Origin: a virus
Virus record (IMG/VR): IMGVR_UViG_3300037520_000460
Coordinates: 1-29,586 of that record
Length of the DNA: 29,586 nt
Direction: 5' to 3' (one strand)
Part shown: piece by piece, positions 21,059 through 28,072 of the stretch
How positions within the stretch are numbered: the first letter of the stretch is position 1
How the letters are laid out: the number at the start of each line of letters is the position of its first letter
Position numbers and translations under genes: made by a program
Notes under the pieces: generated by a model
Told to the model about the DNA's origin: nothing
Seen by the model: the letters and a program-made list of their open reading frames with translations, nothing else
Databases searched by the model: none

Positions 21059-22417
21059 ATGAAGACGATGAATCTCGATCAGTTCAAGAACGCGCTTGAA
21101 AAGGCCGCTCGCATCAAGGGTGCGGACGGCGTGGCAATGCAGAAGAAACTTATCCTCGAAGGCTACATGATTACCGATGCTGAAGGCATGGCCGTTGATC
21201 CAGACACGCTCGACGTGACGATCGCTGCCGCTGCTCCATCGACCGACATGATGAGCGAAGAGGACAAGGAGCAGATCTCGAAGTCGATCCGTCGCGAAGT
21301 CGCTTCGCGTCTCGATGCGATGCCGCGCGGCCTCTCGGCAGTCGCCAACGTCGACGACAAGCCTTGGGAACGCGCTCGCGTGTACAGCGCAGGCCGCAAG
21401 GCGTTCTCCTCGAAGGAGATGGCTTGGAAGTTCGGCACGTGGTGCCTCGCGACTCTCGGCCACAAGAAGTCGGTCGAGAATTGCAAGAACTTCGGCATCA
21501 CGATCAAGGCTCACACTGAAGGCGTGAACTCGCAAGGTGGCTTCCTCGTTCCTGACGAGATGGCCGCTGAACTCGTCACGCTTCGCGAGCAGTACGGTGT
21601 CTTCCGTCGCAACGCGAAGATCTACCGAATGACGAGCGACACGCTCCGCATCCCTCGCAAGAATACGGGCCTCACGGCGTTCTGGGTCGGCGAAGCGATC
21701 GCCGCGACCGAGTCGACGATGGGCTTCGACAACGTGCAACTCGTCGCGAAGAAGTTGACCGCGCTAACGACCGTCTCGAACGAACTCCTCGAAGACTCGA
21801 TCATCGACCTCGCGAGCGATGTCGCGAACGAAATCGCGTACCAGTTCGCATTCAAGGAAGACGATGCAGGATTCAACGGAGACGGCACGTCAACCTACGG
21901 CGGCGTTGTCGGGCTGAATACTGCTCTCTCTGATCCGACCTTCCAAATCAGCGACGGCGCAGCGTCGGCATACTCTGGCGTGTTGGTCGCGGAAGTTTCG
22001 GGAGGCTTCAAGAAGTTGCCGCAATGGGCTTATCAACGAGGCAACGTCAAGATCTACTGCTCGCGAGCGGCATACTCTGGCGTCTTCGAACGTCTCGCAT
22101 TGACCGCTGGCGGCGTGACTGCCGCAGAGATGACCGCAGGAATTCGCGAGCCTCGATTCTTCGGATATCCCGTTGAATACACGCAAGTGATTCCGGCAAC
22201 CGAAAGCGGCGGCGCAGTCTTCGCTTACATCGGCGACCTTTCGCAAGCCTGCTATCTCGGCGATCGCCGCGCGACCTCGATCGCGTTTAGCGATTCGGCT
22301 CTCAACGCCTTCGAGCAGGACGAGCGCGTTGTTCGTGGAACCGAGCGCGTTGACATCGTTTGCGCGAACGTCGGATCGTCGTCGGTCTCCGGCGCAATGA
22401 TCAAGATGACCCTCTGA
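21059..22417 (+). CDS. Major capsid protein, HK97 fold
   Basis: 452 aa. ATG 21059 is preferred to 20999 because the upstream 20 residues are Arg-rich and poor. The N-terminal ~130 residues are helical and acidic (scaffolding-like delta domain). The mature part has the HK97 signposts: TEGVNSQGGFLVPDEMAAEL, then RMTSDTLRIPR, FWVGEAIAATES, TALTTVSNELLEDS, a GDGTSTYGGVVGLN E-loop/insert region, and PVEYTQVIPA near the end. It forms the icosahedral shell after cleavage by the upstream protease. Confidence 0.95.
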   Translation: MKTMNLDQFKNALEKAARIKGADGVAMQKKLILEGYMITDAEGMAVDPDTLDVTIAAAAPSTDMMSEEDKEQISKSIRREVASRLDAMPRGLSAVANVDDKPWERARVYSAGRKAFSSKEMAWKFGTWCLATLGHKKSVENCKNFGITIKAHTEGVNSQGGFLVPDEMAAELVTLREQYGVFRRNAKIYRMTSDTLRIPRKNTGLTAFWVGEAIAATESTMGFDNVQLVAKKLTALTTVSNELLEDSIIDLASDVANEIAYQFAFKEDDAGFNGDGTSTYGGVVGLNTALSDPTFQISDGAASAYSGVLVAEVSGGFKKLPQWAYQRGNVKIYCSRAAYSGVFERLALTAGGVTAAEMTAGIREPRFFGYPVEYTQVIPATESGGAVFAYIGDLSQACYLGDRRATSIAFSDSALNAFEQDERVVRGTERVDIVCANVGSSSVSGAMIKMTL

Positions 22418-22436
22418 TTCAAAGGAGAAAACACAC

Positions 22437-22859
22437 ATGAGAAATATCTCCCGAATCATTTCCGGCGGCGGCAATGGAACGACCGTCACGCAAATCACGT
22501 CGACGTTCGACACTCGCGGTTTTTCATACGCGACGATTACCGTCTTCGGAATTGCAAGCACAATCGCTCCGAGTACTGCGTCATCGAGTCACGTTCTCGA
22601 AGAGAGCGACAATGCAACCGCTTCATTTAGCACGGTTTCAGGCGCAACGCCTAGTCCGATCTCATCGACTGCGGCCATCGCGACGACTATCGCCAAGATG
22701 GTCTACAACGTCGACCTTCGAGGTCGCAAGCGATATCTCAAGGTGACGTATGGGCCGAACTCCGGCGATGCTCTCCTTGTGACTTGCGACTTGGGCAATG
22801 CGGCGGACGGAATCGTTTCCGCGAGTGAGCAAGGCTCCGCTGCTGGAGCAACGGTCTGA
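22437..22859 (+). CDS. Virion surface protein, paralogue 1 (capsid decoration-like)
   Basis: 140 aa, ATG 22437 with AAAGGAG. Beta-rich with Ser/Thr/Ala. It shares with the gene at 22919 the segments DTRGFSYA, L(R/K)GRKRYLK and DGIVSASE/DGVASATE, at the same positions and with equal length (140 aa each). The position directly after the capsid gene suggests head decoration. Base use is more relaxed (more T) than in most of the genome, as for the Cys-rich and tail-tube genes, fitting high expression. Confidence 0.65.
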   Translation: MRNISRIISGGGNGTTVTQITSTFDTRGFSYATITVFGIASTIAPSTASSSHVLEESDNATASFSTVSGATPSPISSTAAIATTIAKMVYNVDLRGRKRYLKVTYGPNSGDALLVTCDLGNAADGIVSASEQGSAAGATV

Positions 22860-22871
22860 ACTTCTGAATAG

Positions 22872-22899
22872 GGGCCGGGAGGAGAAATCCTCCCGGCCC
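22872..22899 (+). other. 12-bp hairpin with GAAA tetraloop between the two paralogues
   Basis: GGGCCGGGAGGA (22872-22883), loop GAAA (22884-22887), TCCTCCCGGCCC (22888-22899), perfect. Not followed by T, so not a usual terminator. It may protect the upstream capsid mRNA end or mark an RNA-processing site. Confidence 0.7.
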
Positions 22900-22918
22900 A
22901 CATCACGAAAGGACAAAT

Positions 22919-23341
22919 ATGAATACTCTTCAGAATGTCAAGATCGTTACGGCTGTACAAAACGCAGGATCGACGACCATTACTGGTTCCGTTGATACTC
23001 GCGGTTTTTCTTATGCGATGGTCGTCATGGCATCGACAGTCGACGGAACAATTTCGAGCGTTGCAAGCAATACCAAGATCGAGCAGAGCGACGACAACTC
23101 GACGTGGGAGGCTATGCCGGGACTCGTGACCGGTACAGACTTCACTCCTTCAACTGCTTCCATCGCTGCTACTCAGCCAAAAATCGTTTTGGGTTTCTCT
23201 TTGAAGGGACGCAAGCGATACCTGAAGTTCACCGGAGGCGCAGTTTCCGCGCGTCACACGGTGGCATTCATGCTCACGAATCCGAACGATGGAGTGGCAT
23301 CCGCCACGGAGTCAGGCGTGACAAACTTCTTCATGCTTTGA
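22919..23341 (+). CDS. Virion surface protein, paralogue 2 (capsid decoration-like)
   Basis: 140 aa, ATG 22919, weak AAGGA upstream. Clear tandem duplicate of 22437: same length, DTRGFSYA near residue 26, LKGRKRYLK near 95 and DGVASATE near 127. Similarity elsewhere is modest, so the copies have diverged. They may form a heterodimeric or alternately used decoration protein. Confidence 0.65.
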   Translation: MNTLQNVKIVTAVQNAGSTTITGSVDTRGFSYAMVVMASTVDGTISSVASNTKIEQSDDNSTWEAMPGLVTGTDFTPSTASIAATQPKIVLGFSLKGRKRYLKFTGGAVSARHTVAFMLTNPNDGVASATESGVTNFFML

Positions 23342-23367
23342 AGTTCGAGCCTCTTTCTTTTTCCGGT

Positions 23368-23392
23368 GGGGAGGCGGCAAATCCGCCTCCCC
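23368..23392 (+). other. 10-bp hairpin after the decoration genes
   Basis: GGGGAGGCGG (23368-23377), loop CAAAT, CCGCCTCCCC (23383-23392), perfect, followed by TCTATCATT and not by a T run. It lies after the second paralogue and before the glycosyltransferase, so may lower downstream expression or stabilise the upstream mRNA. Confidence 0.6.
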
Positions 23393-23427
23393 TCTATCAT
23401 TCCAGAGCCTCACGGCAAGGAGACATC

Positions 23428-24477
23428 ATGGAAGAACTGAAGGACGGCGCGGACATTGGCTCGGGCTTGACGCAAATTCGCACAGAGGACGCGATTCAAT
23501 GGCTTCGTTCGATCGCATCGCAACTCAAAGACGGAGGCGAACTCCGGCTCGAAGTGCCTGATCTCGACGGAGTGATGAAAGCCTACAACGACGGAGAGCC
23601 AGAGACGGAGAAGATGCTCATCGGTGAAGGCGCGAAGTCGCTTTGGAATCGCGAGAAACTCTCTCGCGTTCTGAATCTCGCAGGCTTTGAAGTGTCTCGC
23701 GGGAAGAATGGATGGGCATGGAACGAAACGAAGACGAAGATTTCAGTCGTCGCTCGCAAGTTTGCGCGTCCGTTTCCGAATCGTCCGATGCGAGATATCC
23801 ATTGCATCATGTCGCTTCCTCGCGTTTGTTGGACAGATACTCAAGGCGTTCTGCATCATGCGGCGGCCTCGCTTGGCTTTGATGTCACGCGAGCGACCGG
23901 AGTCTTCTGGGGGCAATGCCTCGAACGTCTTCTCGAAACTTGCCTCACGATGGAAGGCGTGAAGTACGTTCTGACGGTTGACTACGATTCGATCTTCGAC
24001 GCTGAAGACATCATCCGATTGTGGCAAGTCATGGAGACGCGACCAGACGTTGCCGCGCTCTGTCCTCTTCAGATCGGACGAGACAAAGATCTGCCGCTCT
24101 TCTCGATCAAGAACGACGACGGAACGCTTCTGAAAGAAATGACGGAAGATCGTCTCTACACAGACGCTCTCGAAATGAACACGGGTCACTTCGGCCTGAC
24201 GCTGATTCGCCTTGATGCAATTCGTGATCTTCCTCGTCCTCTCTTCCTCGGAGTTCCCAACAAGGACGGCAACTGGGGAGAAGGCCGAGTCGATGACGAC
24301 ATCCATTTCTGGAATCGCCTTCGAGAAGCAGGCAGGAAAATTTGCCTCTGTCCTCGCGTTCGCATCGGGCATCTTCAAAACGTCGTCACTTGGCCTTCGG
24401 AGAATTGCACGGCAATCACGCAATACCTTTCGAAATACCATGATGACGGGAGGCCGACCGAATGCATGACATTCTGA
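23428..24477 (+). CDS. Methyltransferase-remnant and glycosyltransferase fusion
   Basis: 349 aa, ATG 23428 behind AAGGAGACATC; the longer frame from 23104 is Arg/Ser junk crossing the previous gene. Residues ~15-95 look like the C-terminal half of a class I methyltransferase (WLRSIASQLKDGGELRLEVP, then KLSRVLNLAGFEVSRG), with no SAM-binding glycine motif visible. Residues ~115-349 look like a GT-A glycosyltransferase: VLTVDYDSIFDAED with a D-x-D near 185, AALCPLQIGR, and DDDIHFWNRLREAGRKIC. Probably adds sugars to a virion or host glycan. The N-terminal remnant may be a docking part. Confidence 0.65.
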   Translation: MEELKDGADIGSGLTQIRTEDAIQWLRSIASQLKDGGELRLEVPDLDGVMKAYNDGEPETEKMLIGEGAKSLWNREKLSRVLNLAGFEVSRGKNGWAWNETKTKISVVARKFARPFPNRPMRDIHCIMSLPRVCWTDTQGVLHHAAASLGFDVTRATGVFWGQCLERLLETCLTMEGVKYVLTVDYDSIFDAEDIIRLWQVMETRPDVAALCPLQIGRDKDLPLFSIKNDDGTLLKEMTEDRLYTDALEMNTGHFGLTLIRLDAIRDLPRPLFLGVPNKDGNWGEGRVDDDIHFWNRLREAGRKICLCPRVRIGHLQNVVTWPSENCTAITQYLSKYHDDGRPTECMTF

Positions 24478-24791
24478 TCGTCCTTCGCAACTGTGCGATC
24501 CATGAGAACGGAGTCGGTCGGCGCGATCTTCGTCCCGGAACGATCGTGAATGTGACTCCAGATGTCGCGAAGATTCTCGTCTCGAAAGGCTACGCGAGGC
24601 ACGTCGTCGAGCCTGCTCCGCTCTTCGTGGATTCGACTCGACTGATTCAAACGCCGAAGAAGAAGGCAAGGAGAGCCGATGGCAGTAGCAACGAACTCGC
24701 TGACGACCTTGACAAGCCTCAAAGCGTATCTCGGCGTGACGACGACGACCGACGACGCGCTGATGGAGAGCCTGATCGACCGAGCGAGTGA
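24462..24791 (+). CDS. Small neck-region protein with long out-of-frame overlap
   Basis: 109 aa, ATG 24462, overlapping the stop of the glycosyltransferase gene by 16 bases. The folded part is residues 1-~65 (VGRRDLRPGTIVNVTPDVAK, LVSKGYARHVVE), similar to short proteins before the head-tail connector in many phages. The last ~38 residues overlap the next gene in another frame and are charged, Arg/Asp-rich, which is typical of overlap-forced sequence. That part may be dispensable. Confidence 0.55.
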   Translation: MHDILIVLRNCAIHENGVGRRDLRPGTIVNVTPDVAKILVSKGYARHVVEPAPLFVDSTRLIQTPKKKARRADGSSNELADDLDKPQSVSRRDDDDRRRADGEPDRPSE

Positions 24792-25494
24792 CTACATTCA
24801 GCGATACTGTGCTCGGAACTTCGTCTCTCAGCGATACTACGAGTGGCACGATACATACGGGGCCGATCGAGTCGCGCTTCGGCATCATCCGATCGAGAAC
24901 GTGAGGTTCGTTGGAGTCGGAGGCGACAACGTGCTTTCGGTCGTCTCGAATCTCGCGAGCGATATCGTCTCGACGATCTCGGTGAACGGAGATCACATCC
25001 ATCTATTCCGAGTGGCATCGAACGGACACGAGACATCGACAACGCTCACTTTCGCAAGTCACGACACAGTTGCAGAGATGGCTTCTGCGATTTCCGGAAC
25101 GACTGGATTCGCTGCGACGACGATCGTCAACACAAAGTCGCACTATCTGCGGAAACTCGCAGGCATCGATCTGAAGAAGCAGACGGCAATCCTTGAGGCT
25201 CCGAACGATGGTCTGACCGACTATGCCGTCGACTACGATCGAGGCATCATTTACGGGCCGACGCTCCATCGGTATCGCGGATTCCTCGTCGACTACACAG
25301 GCGGATACGCGACGATTCCTTTCGATCTTCAGCAAACGACGATCGAGATGGCATCTAAACTATTCAACTCTCGAAAGCGAGATCCGAGCCTCCAGAGCGA
25401 ATCGCTCGGTGGATACTCGTATTCGCTTCGATCCGTTTCCGATCTTGATGCCTCGACGAAGATGGTTCTCGATTCATATCGGAGGCTTCGATGA
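24679..25494 (+). CDS. Head-tail connector (HK97 gp6-like) with inserted domain
   Basis: 271 aa, ATG 24679. N-terminal helix set LTSLKAYLGVTTTTDDALME and DRASDYIQRYCARNFVSQRYY is the classic gp6/gp15-type connector start. It resumes at ~215 with DYTGGYATIPFDLQQTTIEMASKL and a basic C-terminus. Between ~75 and 165 an extra beta/helical domain is inserted, which makes it longer than the usual 100-180 aa. It forms the ring under the portal. Confidence 0.75.
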   Translation: MAVATNSLTTLTSLKAYLGVTTTTDDALMESLIDRASDYIQRYCARNFVSQRYYEWHDTYGADRVALRHHPIENVRFVGVGGDNVLSVVSNLASDIVSTISVNGDHIHLFRVASNGHETSTTLTFASHDTVAEMASAISGTTGFAATTIVNTKSHYLRKLAGIDLKKQTAILEAPNDGLTDYAVDYDRGIIYGPTLHRYRGFLVDYTGGYATIPFDLQQTTIEMASKLFNSRKRDPSLQSESLGGYSYSLRSVSDLDASTKMVLDSYRRLR

Positions 25495-25877
25495 GCATCG
25501 AGAGCATGATCTCGCAGTTCGGAATCCTCCTTCAAGTTCGCATCCCGGTATACGCTGTCGAGACGGACGGGAGCGTCACTCGCACGTATGGTCGAGAGTT
25601 CGAGGCTCGCGGATTCATTCAGCCGAGCGGACAATCGGATCAAGTCTTTCAAGGCCGAATCAACGGCAGACGCAACGTGACGATCTACTTCGAAGGCGCA
25701 CTCGATATCTCGGTCGATGCCGAGATCCACGATTCGATCGTTCTTCCTGCTCGGCAATGGCGAGTCACGGGAACGACGAATCCCGGCGAACTCGGCCAGA
25801 GCGGAGCGTCGTCTCATTTGAATATGACTGTCGTCGACGCTGTCGAGATCAACCCTGAATACGATGAGGAAATATGA
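25491..25877 (+). CDS. Head completion / stopper protein
   Basis: 128 aa, ATG 25491 (ATGA). Mostly beta with an acidic N-terminal helix, then FGILLQVRIPVYA, GFIQPSGQSDQVFQGRI and QWRVTGTTNP. Size, order after the connector and beta content match SPP1 gp16/HK97 gp9-like head-closure proteins. It probably seals the neck before tail joining. The assignment relies on position. Confidence 0.6.
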   Translation: MSIESMISQFGILLQVRIPVYAVETDGSVTRTYGREFEARGFIQPSGQSDQVFQGRINGRRNVTIYFEGALDISVDAEIHDSIVLPARQWRVTGTTNPGELGQSGASSHLNMTVVDAVEINPEYDEEI

Positions 25878-26359
25878 GCGGCGCGAAGTTCAATCACGAC
25901 GCGATTCTCGAAACGATGCGAGTCGGCCTTCGCGAAGGAATGAACGCAACACTCGTCGGATCTGCTCGACTTGTGCGCCGTCAGTTGTCGAAGCCCGGAA
26001 TGGGCTTTCTGTATCGAGTCGCGAAGGGAAATGCGAAGGGCAGGAATCTTCGAGCGCGTGGCTACCATCGCGCCTCGCTTCCCGGTCAATCTCCTGCCGT
26101 GAATACGAATCGACTCCGCGCTTCGTGGAGCGTCGAAACGGTCGGCAATCGTCCGGACGGATTCGCGAATATCTTCGAGAACGGTCGCGCTGTGGTGCTT
26201 CGATACGGAAGCAATGTCCCGTACGCTCCGATGCTTGAATTCGGAACTCGTCGCATGAAGCCAAGGCCTTACATCAAGCCTACGCTTCCGCAGATTTCCA
26301 ACATCTCGCAACGCTTCATCAAGATCGCGGTCAAGCGAGCATTCGCGAGGACTCCATGA
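25874..26359 (+). CDS. HK97 gp10-like neck/tail completion protein
   Basis: 161 aa, ATG 25874 (ATGA). Diagnostic regions: HRASLPGQSPAVNTNRLRAS (residues ~75-94) and YAPMLEFGTRRMKPRPYIKP (~116-135), the usual P-G-x-x-P...L-R-x-S and Y-A-x-x-x-E-F-G-T...x-R-P-x-x-x-P pattern of HK97 gp10/PF04883. Joins head and tail. Length is normal. Confidence 0.85.
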   Translation: MSGAKFNHDAILETMRVGLREGMNATLVGSARLVRRQLSKPGMGFLYRVAKGNAKGRNLRARGYHRASLPGQSPAVNTNRLRASWSVETVGNRPDGFANIFENGRAVVLRYGSNVPYAPMLEFGTRRMKPRPYIKPTLPQISNISQRFIKIAVKRAFARTP

Positions 26360-26748
26360 GCAAGGCAATTCTCGACGCGATCAAAGGTCGGCTATACGCG
26401 ACGACCGCGCTGACGGCTGAACTCACTTCGCGGATTTACTACAACTCCGCTCCGGCAGACGCGAGGCTTCCGCTTCTTGTCTACACGGCGACCGTGAGGA
26501 CGACTCCGTTCTTCGGCTCGATCACTCGGCACGAAGTCGAGATCGAGTTCGCGACTCAGTATGACAATCGCGGAGGCACAGACATCTATCTCGTATCGGA
26601 TGGACTGGCGACGGCCTTCTCGACTCCCATCACGGTCACGGGATTCGACGCGCTTCGAGGCGTTCGCATCGAGCGCGGTGTGCCATCATTCGCTGATGAT
26701 GGTTGGACGATGGTAGAGCGGTGGCGTTTCATCGCGCACGATATCTAA
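26356..26748 (+). CDS. Tail terminator / completion protein (DUF3168-like)
   Basis: 130 aa, ATG 26356 (ATGA). AILDAIKGRLYATTALTAEL, then IYYNSAPADARLPLLVY, an FATQYD strand, TDIYLVSDGLATAF and a final strand WTMVERWRFIAHD. The Y-x-x-A-P...P-L-L-V-Y and D-x-x-x-L-x-x-x-L pattern fits DUF3168 tail terminators, which cap the tube. A ten-base gap with AAGGAG leads to the tail-tube gene. Confidence 0.7.
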   Translation: MSKAILDAIKGRLYATTALTAELTSRIYYNSAPADARLPLLVYTATVRTTPFFGSITRHEVEIEFATQYDNRGGTDIYLVSDGLATAFSTPITVTGFDALRGVRIERGVPSFADDGWTMVERWRFIAHDI

Positions 26749-26758
26749 GGAGCAAAAA

Positions 26759-27217
26759 ATGCCAGTCGATCGGTATTTAGTGGGAAGCGACGGAAACGTC
26801 GAAGTTACCTTCGGAACAAACTCGCAAACTTTTTTGCGAGTTCAGAGTTATGCTGCGAATCTGACTCGCCTGCAATTTGACCAAACTGGATTCGGAGACA
26901 CGGCCAAAAGGACGCGGCTGGGAATGCAAAACCTCGCGGGTACTTTGGCTTGTCTTGTTGGGCAGGACACTACGGCGACAACAACCGCATCGACAACAAT
27001 GATTAATATCCTGACGAGTTTGCAGGACAGCACAGCAACGCGCCCGATTGTGACTCTCGCGCTTTGGAATGGCGCAGGCACTTCAGATACCAAGATCGTT
27101 TCGAACTGTGCATTTTCTGCATTCGCTTTCAATGCTTCCCCTGCCGGAGAGTTGACTTGTACAGTCAATTTCGAAACAGCAGACGGAACCGCTCCAGTTG
27201 TCACTTGGATCGCATGA
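26759..27217 (+). CDS. Major tail (tube) protein
   Basis: 152 aa, ATG 26759 with AAGGAG at 26748-26753. Beta-rich, with the signature feel of a siphovirus tube protein: FLRVQSYAANLTRLQFDQTG, then RTRLGMQNLAGTLACLVGQD and a closing FETADGTAPVVTWIA. Position between the tail terminator and the chaperone genes is diagnostic. Base use is T-richer than neighbours, consistent with a highly expressed gene. The sequence alone is not decisive. Confidence 0.75.
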   Translation: MPVDRYLVGSDGNVEVTFGTNSQTFLRVQSYAANLTRLQFDQTGFGDTAKRTRLGMQNLAGTLACLVGQDTTATTTASTTMINILTSLQDSTATRPIVTLALWNGAGTSDTKIVSNCAFSAFAFNASPAGELTCTVNFETADGTAPVVTWIA

Positions 27218-27483
27218 GCCAGTCGTCTAAAGAAACTCTTTTGTTTTCTCCTTCTGAGAATGACTGGATCGTCACGCTTGTCACGACAGAAGGATTGATT
27301 ATCAATCGAAGGATTTCCCCTAGTACGATCGATGAATCGACTGCGGTTCGATATGCAATGAGCGCATCTCAAATACGGATCTCGAATCTCGACTCGTATT
27401 CCGTGCGCCGCGCATCCGATCGATCACTCGTTGCCAACGGCGACGAGTTTCTCGCACATCTCAAATCGAAGAAGAGGAACTAA
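27214..27483 (+). CDS. Small tail-region protein
   Basis: 89 aa, ATG 27214 (ATGA). Beta-like first half (SENDWIVTLVTTEGLIINRR), Ser-rich second half with VRYAMSASQIRISNLD. No family recognised. It lies between the tube and chaperone genes, where tail accessory or chaperone components are found. Its TAA overlaps the next ATG (TAATG). Confidence 0.55.
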   Translation: MSQSSKETLLFSPSENDWIVTLVTTEGLIINRRISPSTIDESTAVRYAMSASQIRISNLDSYSVRRASDRSLVANGDEFLAHLKSKKRN

Positions 27484-27857
27484 TGGTTCACCCTTGGAAC
27501 GAGACGCTTCCAGACGGTCGCGTCGTCGCGATTCGGCCTTTGACCGTTCGTCAGCGTATCGCGCTCACGAACGAACTCGCAGACATTCGAGCAAGCGAAG
27601 CGAGGAAGGCGGCAGAGATTGCAGGCCTTCCCGTTTCGCTTCAGGCCGTCGAGAAGGCCCGTAGGGACGCTCTCGTCGCTTCGTCCCTAGTTCTGGACTG
27701 CTACACGCTCGCAGGCTCCCTGCGCGTTCTGTGCGCCGCGAGCGAGTTCGGCGAGTTGATCGCGGATTCTGTCGACGCGAAGCGATCGACAGAGATCGCG
27801 CTTCGTGCGCTCGGATTCGGCGGAGACGATCGAGAAGAGAAGCAAGCGGGAAACTGA
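27483..27857 (+). CDS. Tail assembly chaperone, G-like
   Basis: 124 aa, ATG 27483. Opens HPWNETLPDGRVVAIRPLTV, then a long helix set (QRIALTNELADIRASEARKA) to the end. Position before the tape measure, small size and the overlapping -1 frame are typical of lambda gpG-type chaperones. The stop at 27855-27857 directly follows the slippery heptamer GGGAAAC (27848-27854), so a fraction of ribosomes would continue into the second frame. Confidence 0.75.
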   Translation: MVHPWNETLPDGRVVAIRPLTVRQRIALTNELADIRASEARKAAEIAGLPVSLQAVEKARRDALVASSLVLDCYTLAGSLRVLCAASEFGELIADSVDAKRSTEIALRALGFGGDDREEKQAGN

Positions 27858-28072
27858 CTGGGCCTCCGCGCGAGCCGATGCCGCGCGACTATCTCGCGGA
27901 GGCGCATCTCATCGCTCGAACTGCCGCAGGCCTCGGGAATCCGCTCGATCTCACGTGCGCCGAATTCGATCGTCATCTCCTGCTCTGCCTGAAGGGATAC
28001 GAATCGAAGACGGATGCGCCGACTGATTCGCGCGACTGGGCGCGACGATATGTGGAGCGGAGCATCACATGA
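27483..28072 (+). CDS. Tail assembly chaperone GT fusion by -1 frameshift
   Basis: Predicted about 196 aa: the 124-aa G part, a slip at 27848-27854 in which GGA-AAC becomes GGG-AAA, then 72 residues in the -1 frame to TGA 28070-28072 (KLTGPPREPMPRDYLAEAHL opens the T part, and LDLTCAEFDRHLLL lies in the middle). The second frame also has an ATG at 27878 (64 aa) but no good ribosome site. A stem-loop follows the slip site. The arrangement parallels lambda G/GT, where a minority of chaperone carries the T domain that binds the tail tube. Confidence 0.8.
27848..27903 (+). promoter_or_regulatory. -1 programmed frameshift signal
   Basis: GGGAAAC (27848-27854) is read in the zero frame as G-GGA-AAC-TGA, the correct phase for X-XXY-YYZ slippage. 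After seven bases, GCCTCCGCG (27862-27870) pairs with CGCGGAGGC (27895-27903): nine pairs around a 24-base loop that can form further pairing. Lambda uses GGGAAAG in the same place. Confidence 0.85.

Noticed and set aside
22868-23400. GC-rich hairpins at 22872 and 23368 as terminators
   Set aside because: Neither is followed by a T run on either strand.
23743-25002. Long open frame on the minus strand (over 400 codons)
   Set aside because: It lies antisense to the glycosyltransferase and connector genes, which have recognisable motifs. Its product is Arg/Ser/His-rich, as are most antisense frames in this genome, where few stop codons arise by chance.
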